From positions 28,960 through 92,959 of the forward strand of contig JAISTQ010000051.1 in assembly GCA_031272505.1 (NCBI GenBank): 64,000 nt of DNA. Reading direction: 5' to 3'. Positions 1-9,090 of this stretch are shown here, piece by piece; position 1 is the stretch's first letter; each line of letters opens with the position of its first letter. This DNA comes from Propionibacteriaceae bacterium. Its GTDB lineage: Bacteria > Actinomycetota > Actinomycetes > Propionibacteriales > Propionibacteriaceae. A model generated the notes under the pieces. That model saw only the letters and a program-made list of their open reading frames with translations. It had not been told where the DNA came from and searched no databases. The position numbers were made by a program, and so were the translations under genes.

Positions 1-147
1 CCACTTTCGCACCTGGTCAAGATCGACGAGCAGTTCGGCTTCCGCATCAAGGTCGCCTTCGGCGGCGATCTCTTCGAGTTGTTCTTCGAGAGCTTGCTCC
101 ATCAGCGGCAGGTCGCGCGGATCGATCCCTTCGGGTATCTGGTCCAT
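1..147 (-). CDS. Acidic protein, N-terminal part only
   Basis: Only the first 49 codons are present; the frame stays open to the left edge of the window. The start is an ATG preceded by GAAGGA. The visible part is strongly acidic and predicted helical (MDQIPEGIDPRDLPLMEQ, then alternating Glu, Leu and Ala), with no membrane segment. It lies 21 bases after a small membrane protein in the conjugation operon, so it is probably another transfer-system component. I do not recognise a family from this fragment. Confidence 0.65.
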   Translation of the reverse strand, partial: MDQIPEGIDPRDLPLMEQALEEQLEEIAAEGDLDAEAELLVDLDQVRKW

Positions 148-168
148 TTTGGTTTCCTTCTATTCGGG

Positions 169-606
169 TTAGGTGTAGAGGTCGGGTCGGATGATCCTTC
201 GTTGGGAGAACAGGCGTTGCTCTCCGAGTGCTTCTGCGGCATCGCGCGGTGTCGCCATGCCTTTCATCCTGCCGGGGCCGAACCGGTGCAGCAGCAGCAC
301 CAGCACCACTATCGACCCGGCCAGGGCCAGTATTTCCATGATGGCGAGCCACGTCCACACGGCTATGCGGCTGGCGGCCGGATGGGCGATGTCGAGGCCG
401 GCGGCGGCGTCCCCGGCGAAAATACCGGGCAGGGAGGTGAACAGGTTCGCGCTGGCCGGCCAAGTGATGCCCGCGCCGGCGAACAGGTTCGCCAGCAGGC
501 GGCCGGTTTGGGCGGCGAGCACAGCGACGAGCAGGTAGGCGAGGATGCCACCCAGGGCGGGCTCCCACGTCCACGGGTACGGGTTTTTCCGATGTTCGAT
601 CTGCAC
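169..606 (-). CDS. Two-TM protein resembling the membrane domain of a VirD4/TraG coupling protein
   Basis: 145 residues with a GTG start 3 bases after the upstream stop codon; GAGGAG serves as ribosome binding site, so GTG is preferred. Two membrane segments are visible, at about 20-40 and 85-108. The C-terminus (GMATPRDAAEALGEQRL, then a basic stretch and RPDLYT) looks like the cytoplasmic entry segment that follows the membrane anchor of actinobacterial coupling proteins ((G)LATxxDLxxxLG...RP), but the protein stops where the ATPase core should begin. It may be a coupling protein split into separate membrane and ATPase polypeptides, or an orphan remnant. The membrane topology is seen; the family link is inference. 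Confidence 0.6.
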   Translation of the reverse strand: MQIEHRKNPYPWTWEPALGGILAYLLVAVLAAQTGRLLANLFAGAGITWPASANLFTSLPGIFAGDAAAGLDIAHPAASRIAVWTWLAIMEILALAGSIVVLVLLLHRFGPGRMKGMATPRDAAEALGEQRLFSQRRIIRPDLYT

Positions 607-609
607 CGG

Positions 610-2262
610 CTACTCCTCTTCTTCTTTTTCTTGTTTGGGAATGTCGTCCATGTTCGGGGTGACGGAAAGGTGCACATGGTCAAGATGCCGGTCTGAACGC
701 GAACAGGCTTGCACGCTGGCACAGTTCGGGCTCTTGTAGTCTTTCCAGGACTTCATGCCTGGGCTCCAATGTTTATCCGCCCAGATCACTTGGGTGACGC
801 CCAACTCTTTCGCGTACTTCTGCACCCATTTGGCGACCTTCCAGCCGTCCGTGCGGCCCTGCTCGGAGTCGTTGTCTTTGATTGAGTTATCGACCGCGTT
901 CCCGTCGCAATGGTTTGAATGGTAGTTGCCGGTGCCGTTGCATGTCGGATGGGACGCGGCCCTTCTGCCGCCTTGATATGTGACGGTCTCCGGGAAGTAT
1001 TGTTTGACGCACCTGGCGACCCGCAGCGAGGGCGGATTCAAGTTCAGCCGTTTCTCGGTGTCGGCGGGCAGCGGAGCGCAGTCGCCGCCGAGGAACGCGG
1101 GCAGATCCGGGCTGGAGTCGCAGCCTTTGAGGATCACATCGGAAACAACCGGGAAATGGTCCGACGGGTAGATGCCGCGAATCATGTGCACGTTCGAGCC
1201 GTTGACCATCGTGGTGTAGTGGTTCCCTTCCGGCCCCAGATACACTTGCCAGTTGATCACCTCGAAGGCTTTGTTCACATAGATGTTGTCGATGCTGCTT
1301 CCGGCCCGCACCCCCTTGTATACGGTTTCGCCGCCCACCTTCATTCCGAAACCGTTGAACGACGCGGCCCGCTGGAACAGGCCGATGTTCGTGCCTTCCT
1401 CAGCAGCGTCCAGCCAGGTGTCGTAGGGCATGTATTTTTTGATCTCGGAAGGCGAGGAGTTGAAGTCGCCGAGCATGATGGTGGCCGCCCACATGCCCGA
1501 GTTGATCTTCTCCAATCCTTCGAACAGCCGCTTGTAGCCGGCTTTCCGGGCTTTCTCGGCCGCCTCGGGGTCGTCCAGGCCGGCTTGGGTGTGCACGTTC
1601 ACGACGAACCAGATCCGTTCCACGTTGTCTTTGAGTTTCACCCAGGTGGCATACCTGTTATCGACCGCGCCGTCCTCCCCGGCGGTGTTCAGCCGGATCA
1701 CCCCTTTGTCTTTGAGTTCCGGGAATTTCTCGCGGTTCCACACGATCGGCTGCGCCCGCCCTTCCTTGTCCGGTGTCCACGAATCCCAGCCGCCCAGGAA
1801 CATGATCCGCAGCACATCGTACAGTTGAGGGGTTTTCGAGTCGTCGTCGCTGGTGCTGCTGTTCGTTTTGTCGCCCGATTGGTTCTCCTGGAAGCCGACC
1901 AGATCCGGTTTCGCTTCCAGCACATAGGTGGCGACCGCGTTCCCCCGGCCTTTGTGCTCGTCGTCAACCTGGGTCCACGAATAGTCATCCTCATGGTCTT
2001 CCATGCCGGCCTCCTCGGCGGTGTACGACACCCCTTTCACGTTGAAACTCATCACCCTCGCCGTCCAGTTACAGCCTGCGCTCTCGGTGGTGTTCGCCAC
2101 CCCGCCGGTGAGGAACCCGAGCAGGATGATCACGGCGAACGGCATCAGAAACATCGGCAGTATCACCAGGCAGCCGACGCCGGCCTTCGCCATCAGCCAT
2201 TTGTTCACCTGCCGTTTGGCGGCAGCTTTCCCAACCTGCTTCGCCTTGTCTGACATTCCCAT
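610..2262 (-). CDS. Membrane-anchored EEP-type nuclease/phosphatase fused to an ARB_07466-like C-terminal domain
   Basis: 550 residues. A single membrane segment lies near residues 30-53 after a basic N-terminus, so the rest is probably outside the membrane. The middle is an endonuclease/exonuclease/phosphatase (EEP) domain with its signature motifs in order: SFNVKG, GFQEN (metal-binding Glu), GDFNSSP and SDHFPV. Residues from about 400 to the end carry paired cysteines, several Trp and HLDHVHLSV, as in ARB_07466-like domains found on secreted actinobacterial and conjugation proteins. It sits directly downstream of the VirB4-like ATPase gene. A plausible job is cell-surface processing of DNA, lipid or wall during mating. 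The DNA end encodes a Glu run (residues 543-550). Start is ATG 2262; ATG 2256 is possible. Confidence 0.8.
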   Translation of the reverse strand: MGMSDKAKQVGKAAAKRQVNKWLMAKAGVGCLVILPMFLMPFAVIILLGFLTGGVANTTESAGCNWTARVMSFNVKGVSYTAEEAGMEDHEDDYSWTQVDDEHKGRGNAVATYVLEAKPDLVGFQENQSGDKTNSSTSDDDSKTPQLYDVLRIMFLGGWDSWTPDKEGRAQPIVWNREKFPELKDKGVIRLNTAGEDGAVDNRYATWVKLKDNVERIWFVVNVHTQAGLDDPEAAEKARKAGYKRLFEGLEKINSGMWAATIMLGDFNSSPSEIKKYMPYDTWLDAAEEGTNIGLFQRAASFNGFGMKVGGETVYKGVRAGSSIDNIYVNKAFEVINWQVYLGPEGNHYTTMVNGSNVHMIRGIYPSDHFPVVSDVILKGCDSSPDLPAFLGGDCAPLPADTEKRLNLNPPSLRVARCVKQYFPETVTYQGGRRAASHPTCNGTGNYHSNHCDGNAVDNSIKDNDSEQGRTDGWKVAKWVQKYAKELGVTQVIWADKHWSPGMKSWKDYKSPNCASVQACSRSDRHLDHVHLSVTPNMDDIPKQEKEEEE

Positions 2263-2271
2263 GACGCGCCT

Positions 2272-3771
2272 CTATGCTGCGGCCTCTAGCGCGTCTTGCG
2301 TCCAAGTCAACTGCTCTTCGACCGGATGCAGGATCGTCTTGACTTTGAAGTAGCGTTCCCCGGCGATCCAAAGGGCGCGGCCCTTCTCCTGGCGGCACCA
2401 GCCGGTCACCAGTTGCTGCGCCATCGGGTTGATGCCGAGCAGCTCGCCAAGCTGGTTCGCGACCTCTTGGTCCTGGCCGAGCAGGATCTTCGTATCCGCC
2501 AAATGGAACATGTCTTTGGCGATCTGCACCGCCTGCGAGCCCGCATCGCCCACACTCAAAAAGTCTGATGGTTTGTGCGCTATCGCCATCTGAATGTCGC
2601 CGTCGCGGCGCGAAAGCCGCAAATCCGCGTCGAAGCTCTTCACCGCGTCAATACCCAACCGGAACTGCCGCCAACACTCGTCGCGTACCACCACCCGCAT
2701 GTCGCCCGGCTCGGACAGTTCCCGCATCGCCCGCGCCCACGAGTTCAGGCACAGCAGCGCCATGCCGGTCGCCTCGTCACCCAAACCCTCCAGGCGGGAA
2801 AGCGACAGGGAAGCTATCGGGGCCATCCAATCCAAATCGATGGTCGTCGGCCCGTCGAACAGGCCGGCCAGCGCACCTTGGAACATTTCCGCCAAAGCGT
2901 CCCGCAACGCCCTAGTGTCATCCCAGAAATGCTGGCTGGACGAGTATCGGCACTCCTCGATCATCTGCTGCGGCGGGCTGTTCAGGCACTGCCACAGCTC
3001 GGGGATGGTCGTCACCCGCAAGCTGGAGGCCCCTTGGGCGAAGCCGGTCACCTGCTTCAACGCCGAATCGACCACCTTCGCTTCGGTTGGCCCGAACGGC
3101 ACCCCTTGAGAGCCGACCATTCCCCTGATCAAAGTCAGCCAGCGGGCGAACACGATGTCGCAGCGGCGCTTCTGCTCCGCCACACTCAACTGTTCCCAGC
3201 CTTGGCCGAGCGGCCCGAAATCCAGCGGGTTGATCCGGTTCGCCAAGCCTTGCCCGATTGCGATCGGTTCCACCTGGAAGAACCGGCACAGCTTCTCGTA
3301 CTCGTCTTTCGGATCGCCGACCACCAGGCAGCGGTAGCCGAACGCGGCCATCCGGATGATGAACGCCTTCACGGTGGCGGACTTGCCCATGCCTGGCTTG
3401 CCCAACACCATCACGTTCGGGTTGGAAACCGGCATGTCGTCGTCCATCACCCAGCCGTTCGGATCGCAATAGAACGCCCCGCCGGAGAAATAGTCCACGC
3501 CCATCTGCGCGCCGTGCGGCTTCAACCCTGGAGCGGAAATGAACGGCCAAAAGATCGCCGCCTGGTCCGACGTCATCTGGTACACCTCCGGCGGGACCTT
3601 TCCCGGCTGCCAGCCGCAATACGGGCGCAGCACGTTCTTCTGCGGGGCGAACAGGCGCGGCTCCTTCGTTTCCGGCGGCGGCGGCGTCACCTTCGGCAGC
3701 TCATGGCCGAAATCCGCCAACAGCCGATCCACACTCCGGCCTTGGGTGTCCGCCCGTCTCTGCTTGCCCAT
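2272..3771 (-). CDS. VirB4-like conjugation ATPase
   Basis: About 499 residues. Walker A is GKPGMGKS near residues 124-131 and the Walker B strand with acidic residues is RVVVRDECWRQF near 365. VLLGQD-like and late Gln-rich segments fit the VirB4/TraC/TraG-type hexameric ATPases that power type IV secretion. It is soluble, with no membrane segment. A Pro-rich stretch follows the short N-terminal helix. The ATG at 3771 is chosen because GAGGG lies 6 bases before it; a GTG one codon upstream is possible. It lies between the SCO6880-like gene and the EEP fusion, in the usual gene order of actinobacterial T4SS clusters. Confidence 0.88.
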   Translation of the reverse strand: MGKQRRADTQGRSVDRLLADFGHELPKVTPPPPETKEPRLFAPQKNVLRPYCGWQPGKVPPEVYQMTSDQAAIFWPFISAPGLKPHGAQMGVDYFSGGAFYCDPNGWVMDDDMPVSNPNVMVLGKPGMGKSATVKAFIIRMAAFGYRCLVVGDPKDEYEKLCRFFQVEPIAIGQGLANRINPLDFGPLGQGWEQLSVAEQKRRCDIVFARWLTLIRGMVGSQGVPFGPTEAKVVDSALKQVTGFAQGASSLRVTTIPELWQCLNSPPQQMIEECRYSSSQHFWDDTRALRDALAEMFQGALAGLFDGPTTIDLDWMAPIASLSLSRLEGLGDEATGMALLCLNSWARAMRELSEPGDMRVVVRDECWRQFRLGIDAVKSFDADLRLSRRDGDIQMAIAHKPSDFLSVGDAGSQAVQIAKDMFHLADTKILLGQDQEVANQLGELLGINPMAQQLVTGWCRQEKGRALWIAGERYFKVKTILHPVEEQLTWTQDALEAAA

Positions 3772-3786
3772 CACACGCCCTCTTCC

Positions 3787-5295
3787 CTAGTTCAGTTTCT
3801 TGGTGTTCACCAGCGACAGTCCCAACGGGACCACCGACGCGAAAAACGCATGATCTTGAGATAAATCCACCGGCAACGGGGCGAACCCCGAGTTGCGGAT
3901 CGACGCGTGCAGCCGCTGGGAGAACTCGGCGATGCTCATCGTCCTTGGTACCGTCACCGTCGCCAAAGCATAGGGGCGCACCATCGCGTTGCCCGAATCG
4001 AGCTTCTCATCCAAGCGGCGGGTCCGGCCCACCTGCTTTCGTTCCGAAGCGCGCATCTTCCGGCCCATCTTCTCGTTGATCGCCTCCGCCATATCGGCCG
4101 TCGCTTCTTTTTTGCGGGTGAGTTTCTGCGCTTTGTCGAAACTCATGATCGGATAGCCGACCAGCAGGCTGCGCCGCTCTCCGGCCTCCTGCGGCATCAA
4201 CACCGGGGCGAGCGCGCCCATCACCGCGCCCTTACCGGGAAGCCGGATCACATCCGAGGACGACCACCAGGCGTCATGCTCATAATGGCGGGCAGCGGAA
4301 TGCGCGCCCGACGGGCCCGCCATCGGCCAAGGCACATCCGCGTTCACCTTCGGATCTTTGCTTTTGGCCACCCCGGCGGCCACCAGTTGGGCACGATCCC
4401 CCGGCGCGAACCCGGTGCGTACCGCGACAGCCAACTCCGGGGAAGTCAGCCAGCGGACAGTGTCCATCTGCAGGCCGGAGCGCAGCTTCGTCTCCATCTC
4501 CGCCAGCAGCATCACCATCGCCGACATGCGCCCCGCCATGCCCTTCCCGAAATGCTTCGCGTTCTTCTTCAACGCCGCCTCCGAAACCGTCACCGTGCAA
4601 AACGCCTCCGTCTGCACCGACGCCTGCGACACGATCTGCGCCAAACCCTCCGTCACATGCCGGGCCTGCGCCGGGGCCGCCGCCGAAAGATGCTCCAACA
4701 GATACTGGTGGCGTTCCTCGCCGTCATCCGGCACCGACCGCACAATAAACAGAATCTCCTCCACCATCTCCGTCCGCGCCGCCGCGTTCAACAAATCCCG
4801 CAAACCATCCGCCAACAAAGCCCGCTCGGCGACATCGGCCAGTTTGATCCCCGGGAACGTGATCGCCGCTGTCGCCGCCCACGTCAAATTCGCATGGTTC
4901 TGGATGATGCCCACCCGGCGCTGCTGCGGGCCTTCCGGCGGACCATCATGGACCTTCACCTGCTTCAACAAGCCCGGAAGATCCGCCTCCTCAATGTTCT
5001 CGCCCTCCATCGCCTTCGAACGGAACTCAGTCAGCTTCGAAGCCGACCCGGCCGAATGCGCAACAAACGTGGCCAGCCAGTTGATCGAGCTGCGGCCCCG
5101 GATCGGCACCGCGATCACCAGCGCGGCGGCCGCGAAAAGGACCAACGTCCAACCGACCGCGCCCCAATCCGAACGCGAGACCGCCAACAGGCACGGCATC
5201 AACGCCACAAACAACCCAGCCAGCTTCGGGCCAGTCAACCCGAAAAACAGGCCGCTCTTATCTTTTTGGAACTCGCCATAAACCGCGACACTCAT
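3787..5295 (-). CDS. SCO6880-family conjugation protein
   Basis: 502 residues. Two closely spaced membrane segments near residues 24-65 (GLFVALMPCLLAV and VLFAAAALVIAV) precede a long soluble region. The opening YGEFQKDKSGLFFGLTGPKL and the layout match the SCO6880 family, a PrgI-like N-terminus with a VirB4-related soluble part, which in actinobacterial transfer clusters is encoded next to the VirB4 ATPase as here. No Walker A is present, as expected. GGAGATGTAG before the ATG supports the start. Its proposed role is inner-membrane scaffold for the ATPase. Confidence 0.88.
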   Translation of the reverse strand: MSVAVYGEFQKDKSGLFFGLTGPKLAGLFVALMPCLLAVSRSDWGAVGWTLVLFAAAALVIAVPIRGRSSINWLATFVAHSAGSASKLTEFRSKAMEGENIEEADLPGLLKQVKVHDGPPEGPQQRRVGIIQNHANLTWAATAAITFPGIKLADVAERALLADGLRDLLNAAARTEMVEEILFIVRSVPDDGEERHQYLLEHLSAAAPAQARHVTEGLAQIVSQASVQTEAFCTVTVSEAALKKNAKHFGKGMAGRMSAMVMLLAEMETKLRSGLQMDTVRWLTSPELAVAVRTGFAPGDRAQLVAAGVAKSKDPKVNADVPWPMAGPSGAHSAARHYEHDAWWSSSDVIRLPGKGAVMGALAPVLMPQEAGERRSLLVGYPIMSFDKAQKLTRKKEATADMAEAINEKMGRKMRASERKQVGRTRRLDEKLDSGNAMVRPYALATVTVPRTMSIAEFSQRLHASIRNSGFAPLPVDLSQDHAFFASVVPLGLSLVNTKKLN

Positions 5296-5313
5296 CTACA
5301 TCTCCATTTCTGC

Positions 5314-7020
5314 TTAGTTTCTTCTGCCACCATCAGGCCGCACCGTCCTGCCGCCCGGGCTTGGCCGACCACCACCAGGTGTCTGCCCGCCCGAAGGCGG
5401 CCTCCGATCCGGCACCACGCCGCCACTCGGCGACGGCGGCACACTCGCCGAACCCCCACCAGAAGGAGGCTGCGGCGCAGGCTTGCCGACTGTAGTCGGC
5501 TGCTGCGGCTCTGCCGCTAAAGGCTGCGGATCTGCGCCATCCGGCGAAGACACGGGGCTACCAGCAGTTTGGGATCCAGGCTGCGCTGGTTCCTGGTAGG
5601 TGCCGCCCGCATCGTACATGCCCTCCGTGTCGTACATCGGATCGAACGGCGGTGTAGCGCCCGGCGGATCGTACACCGGATCCCCGCCACCAGCGGGACT
5701 TGAACCCGAGCTGAGGTTCTCGCGGACAGCCCTGCCTGTGTTCGCCGCCGCATGGCCGAACGTGCTCGCCGCCGATGTGACACTCGTCTGCGGATTACGA
5801 TCTGGATACAGCGTGGTGCCACCCTTCTCATTTCCGACTCCGGCTTGGTTGAGCGCGTCGGTGGCAACCGCCGAAGCCTTCGCACTCACGCTTTTCACCT
5901 TGTCGCCGAATGCGTGCGCCAGCCCGGCTGCCGCGCCCAATGTCGCACCCATGCCCATGCCCATCGCGCCACCTGCCCCACCCGAGGTGGCGTTCGAAAG
6001 CTGCCGGTCGGTGCCGGCCTCCGCCAACTGCTCACCTTGCGACACCCCGTTCGCATCCGCAGACTGCGCCGCCGTCGAAGCGCCCTTCCCGCCGCCAGTA
6101 GCCGCGCTGGCCTTCTCGCCGAACATGCCCGTGCCGGTCATCGCCGCCCGCAATTGCGCACCAGAAGACGTGGATGGGTCCACGAACGCCAACAGTTTGA
6201 ACAGCGCCATCGGGGATATTGCCGCCACCAGCATTAGCCCGATCCCAACAAAAGTCTGATCCAGAGCACTTTCCACTGTGGGTGTGCCGCCAGGCCAATC
6301 CTGTTTAGTGGTGAACTGGATGGCCAGGTGCTGGATAAACAGGATGAGCGGTTTGGCGAACACTGCCGCGTGGAACCAACGTAGGCTCTTCCAACACCAG
6401 CTAGAGGTTGATTCGTTTACCAAGCCTGCGGCACAGATGGGTGACGTGGCGACGATCACAACTATCGCCCCAGCCATCACGATCATGGTCACTAGATTTG
6501 TCAAACTGCCTAGAAGGACCAGCGGGCTGATCAACACCAACATGAACGCCTGGACCAAGTTGATTTTACTGGTCCAATCTGCGTCTGCTGTTACGGCAGC
6601 ATTAGAATCCGAGGTTTCAATCCACAAAGACACGAACGTCCCATTGTCGCCGATCTCTTTGAGTAAACCGCTTGAGAGAATATTCGTGGCGTCAATCATC
6701 CCTTTGGCGTAGGCCATGAAAGCGACACAAAACAGCAAGAGCTTCCCAATTCCCCAAAGCAGCTCAGCCAGTGGTTTCCCGTTCTGTTGTTGCGCTGTCT
6801 TGCCTATCTGGACGATGGCCAAGATAACTGCGACACCTGACGCGATCCAGACGGAGAACTCGGTGAAAGCGATCTGCTCGTCCAAGTTATCGGTCAAATT
6901 CAGCCCGAAACCCATTACTAGCTGATAGACGAACAGCACCGCCTTCCAGATCCCCATCAGTATTCCGGTAACCATGTTTTGAATGCCTTGCACACAGGCA
7001 TCAACAATCGCTTCCCACAT
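5314..7020 (-). CDS. TrbL/VirB6-like polytopic conjugation channel protein
   Basis: 568 residues. At least five to six membrane helices lie in the first 300 residues, followed by a long low-complexity C-terminus rich in Ala, Gly, Pro, Ser and Thr (repeated GGG and PSGG blocks) ending in Arg-rich VRPDGGRRN. This is the TrbL/VirB6 layout: a polytopic inner-membrane core with a disordered tail. GGAGGG precedes the ATG. It sits between SCO6880-like and VirB8-like genes. The low-complexity 3' end makes boundaries in aligned relatives uncertain, but the reading frame here is continuous. Confidence 0.85.
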   Translation of the reverse strand: MWEAIVDACVQGIQNMVTGILMGIWKAVLFVYQLVMGFGLNLTDNLDEQIAFTEFSVWIASGVAVILAIVQIGKTAQQQNGKPLAELLWGIGKLLLFCVAFMAYAKGMIDATNILSSGLLKEIGDNGTFVSLWIETSDSNAAVTADADWTSKINLVQAFMLVLISPLVLLGSLTNLVTMIVMAGAIVVIVATSPICAAGLVNESTSSWCWKSLRWFHAAVFAKPLILFIQHLAIQFTTKQDWPGGTPTVESALDQTFVGIGLMLVAAISPMALFKLLAFVDPSTSSGAQLRAAMTGTGMFGEKASAATGGGKGASTAAQSADANGVSQGEQLAEAGTDRQLSNATSGGAGGAMGMGMGATLGAAAGLAHAFGDKVKSVSAKASAVATDALNQAGVGNEKGGTTLYPDRNPQTSVTSAASTFGHAAANTGRAVRENLSSGSSPAGGGDPVYDPPGATPPFDPMYDTEGMYDAGGTYQEPAQPGSQTAGSPVSSPDGADPQPLAAEPQQPTTVGKPAPQPPSGGGSASVPPSPSGGVVPDRRPPSGGQTPGGGRPSPGGRTVRPDGGRRN

Positions 7021-7023
7021 CGG

Positions 7024-7845
7024 CTATCCCTCCTTGATGGCAAGCCAGCCGGCTTCAAGGGCAGCCGTTGAACCTGGCCAGGCATGTGGGGCCTCCGCCG
7101 CCACGCTGGCGATCTGCCAACGCCCGTCCTGCCATTGCATCGCCGCGCAATAGCCCCAGCCGCCTTCGCCCACAGTGTCGATGAAAATCGTCACCTTGAA
7201 CAGCGCGCACACGGTCGCCCAATCGTCCCCGTCGGTGCCCTTCACCATCGCCGCCTTCGGCACCACCGAGATAGCTGCCGTCCCCTCGTACTCGGTGCCG
7301 TCAGACTTCGCCTTGTTCAAAAATGACTTGATGTTCTGCGTCAACTCCCAGTCGGCGAACTCCGGCCCGCCGGGCAGCACCCACTCGTCATAGACGCTCC
7401 GCGCATAGGTGACATCGGCGCTGTCCAACACGCTCTGCGTGATCGCAGCCAGCTGGCCGACAGCGCCCTCCGGGGTTTGCGGGAAACCAGACGGCACCCC
7501 ACCCTGAAATACCAGCGTTGAGCTTGGAATGGTGATCGTGCCGAACGGTTCGAGGGCTGGATCTGGATTCAGCCCTTCATCGATAGTCGTGTTGAACATC
7601 GGTGCTTGCGCGATCTGCTCACGTCTCTTGGTCGGATCGGCGGCGAGAACACTCGTAGCGCCCGCTTCGACGGCAGATACTGTAGGAGTAGAATCCGGCG
7701 AGCCAAAGAACGACGAATATAAGCCATAACCTGCCGTGCCGACGCACAGCAGCGCAAAGAGGCTTCCGCCCGCCAGTACCGCAATCAGTTTGCTCCGGCT
7801 CCACGGCTTCGGCTCTCGTTCCTTCTTCTTCCTGCCGAACATCAT
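7024..7845 (-). CDS. VirB8/TcpC-like bitopic transfer protein
   Basis: About 273 residues from ATG 7845 (or 7842), chosen because AAAGG lies just upstream and this start does not overlap the preceding gene. A basic cytoplasmic N-terminus (MFGRKKKEREPKPW) is followed by one membrane helix (about 24-45) and an extracytoplasmic domain ending in an NTF2-like mixed fold (segments such as WATVCALFKVTIFIDT and CAAMQWQDGRWQIASV). This matches VirB8/TcpC bridge proteins in topology, size and position. The sequence itself has no unique signature motif, so the family name rests on topology and context. Confidence 0.75.
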   Translation of the reverse strand: MMFGRKKKEREPKPWSRSKLIAVLAGGSLFALLCVGTAGYGLYSSFFGSPDSTPTVSAVEAGATSVLAADPTKRREQIAQAPMFNTTIDEGLNPDPALEPFGTITIPSSTLVFQGGVPSGFPQTPEGAVGQLAAITQSVLDSADVTYARSVYDEWVLPGGPEFADWELTQNIKSFLNKAKSDGTEYEGTAAISVVPKAAMVKGTDGDDWATVCALFKVTIFIDTVGEGGWGYCAAMQWQDGRWQIASVAAEAPHAWPGSTAALEAGWLAIKEG

Positions 7846-7852
7846 GCAACCT

Positions 7853-8164
7853 TTAGCAGGTGATCGTCCCATTCCACAGGCTGCCAATCACCGCAGGCAG
7901 CACCGCAAGACACACTGCGGAAATTGCAGCCACCACCAGCGAGATCACACCCACTTTCGAAGAGTGCTGCATTCCGAAGAGTCTCCCGGCTACAATCGAG
8001 CCGATACCCACCAGCACTGAAATGCCAAGCAGAAGCCCCACACCCCAAGCGATGTAGCCGCCAACCTGATTAACGAGACTGTCAACGCCCGCTGGTGCTT
8101 TCGCCACGAACTTGGTGCAGGCAGTTTCCAATGGGGTCAGCAATGGAGTAAGCAAGGGAATCAT
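7853..8164 (-). CDS. Small two-TM transfer protein (VirB2/TrbC-like size and topology)
   Basis: 103 residues. A proline/leucine-rich N-terminus is followed by two membrane helices (about 36-59 and 71-95) joined by a short polar loop (GRLFGMQHSSK). Size, topology and place directly before the VirB8-like gene suit a pilin-like or channel subunit of the T4SS. Its ATG overlaps the stop of the upstream gene (ATGA), indicating translational coupling, and AGGAGG lies upstream. Function beyond a transfer-system membrane subunit cannot be read from the sequence. Confidence 0.72.
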   Translation of the reverse strand: MIPLLTPLLTPLETACTKFVAKAPAGVDSLVNQVGGYIAWGVGLLLGISVLVGIGSIVAGRLFGMQHSSKVGVISLVVAAISAVCLAVLPAVIGSLWNGTITC

Positions 8165-9090
8165 CAGATTCCTCCTTTCAATAGATTGATTAGTTGCCCT
8201 GCCGCGCCGCAGACCGGCCCCGGCAGAAGATCTTGGGTGATGCCAGCCACCGCCAGCGTGGCATCAACAGGGAAGGTGACAATCCGGCCCATATCCCGGG
8301 CCTGCCTCGTGGTGTAGCCCAACGCCTGCTCCACAGGGCGCGGCCAACGCTTCGCGTTCACCCCGACCAGCGCCACCACACAGCGGTTCACGCCCGCCAA
8401 CGAAAGACACGCCTCCAGACGGCGCAACCCCGGAACGCTCGCCCTGGCGACCAACACCACACAGCCCGAAAGGCGGGCTATCTCACCCAGCCAGCAATCA
8501 GCGGCGAGCAGCGTCTCGAAATCCCAACTGGAATCCACCACCGACACCGCCATCCGGTTCGGAAGCGGCACCGGCAGCTCGCCCACCGCAGCAAGATGCC
8601 GCTCCTGATGCTCGACCAGCAGCGGGCCGCGCTGGCCGCGCACCCAGCCCGAATCCGCGCCCAAACCCGCCGAAGGCGCAGCCGCGCACGCCGACACCCC
8701 CACCGGGCAAGTCTCCAACAGGCGCACGCCCTGCCCGAACCCGTCCGCCAAAGCCAACGCCACCACCGAAGTGCCCACCCCGCTGCTGCAGCCCTGCACC
8801 AGCCACACCCGCTCCCCCGGCTCCGGCACCCACCGCGAACCGGCCGGCCGGACAGGACGGGGAACAGCCATCCGTTCCACCTCCCGCACACCAGCAGGGT
8901 CAGGCAAAGTTTCAGAAAGGGAAACCTGCTGGTGTGCGGGGGGAACAACGGGCGGCACCGGGGAATGCGCCGGGGCTGGCACTTGCGGGAATTTCGGATT
9001 CCGGGTCGGCTCGATTATCGCCGGACCTGGCTGCGGCGGGGCCTGCAGCGCCTTCACGCTCGCCCGCAAATCCGCAAGAGTCAAAGTCAT
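8164..9090 (-). CDS. P-loop ParA/CpaE-like protein of the transfer operon (DUF6668-like)
   Basis: 308 residues. A Pro-rich N-terminal 70 residues precede a MinD/ParA-like core beginning VWLVQGCSSGVGTSVVALAL. The Walker A-like loop GCSSGVGTS lacks the usual Lys before Ser/Thr, so nucleotide hydrolysis is doubtful. A Walker B-like strand (SVVDSSWDFETLL) and a later GCVVLVARASVPGLRRL strand complete the fold. DUF6668 proteins of this type accompany actinobacterial T4SS genes; that assignment is from memory of the family. The gene overlaps its neighbours at both ends (ATGA). Its C-terminus is LLKGGI, only loosely like the shared -x-Ile tail seen elsewhere. Confidence 0.75.
   Translation of the reverse strand: MTLTLADLRASVKALQAPPQPGPAIIEPTRNPKFPQVPAPAHSPVPPVVPPAHQQVSLSETLPDPAGVREVERMAVPRPVRPAGSRWVPEPGERVWLVQGCSSGVGTSVVALALADGFGQGVRLLETCPVGVSACAAAPSAGLGADSGWVRGQRGPLLVEHQERHLAAVGELPVPLPNRMAVSVVDSSWDFETLLAADCWLGEIARLSGCVVLVARASVPGLRRLEACLSLAGVNRCVVALVGVNAKRWPRPVEQALGYTTRQARDMGRIVTFPVDATLAVAGITQDLLPGPVCGAAGQLINLLKGGI

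Noticed and set aside
919..2253. Long plus-strand ORF opposite the EEP-nuclease gene, and many similar antisense frames across the window
   Set aside because: They are GC-driven shadows of well-supported genes: rich in Arg, His and Pro, with no ribosome binding site or family motif.
8164..8200. C-terminus LLKGGI of the transfer P-loop protein as a tenth shared tail
   Set aside because: It ends in Gly-Gly-Ile but lacks the Pro/Ala-rich linker of the other nine, so it was not counted.
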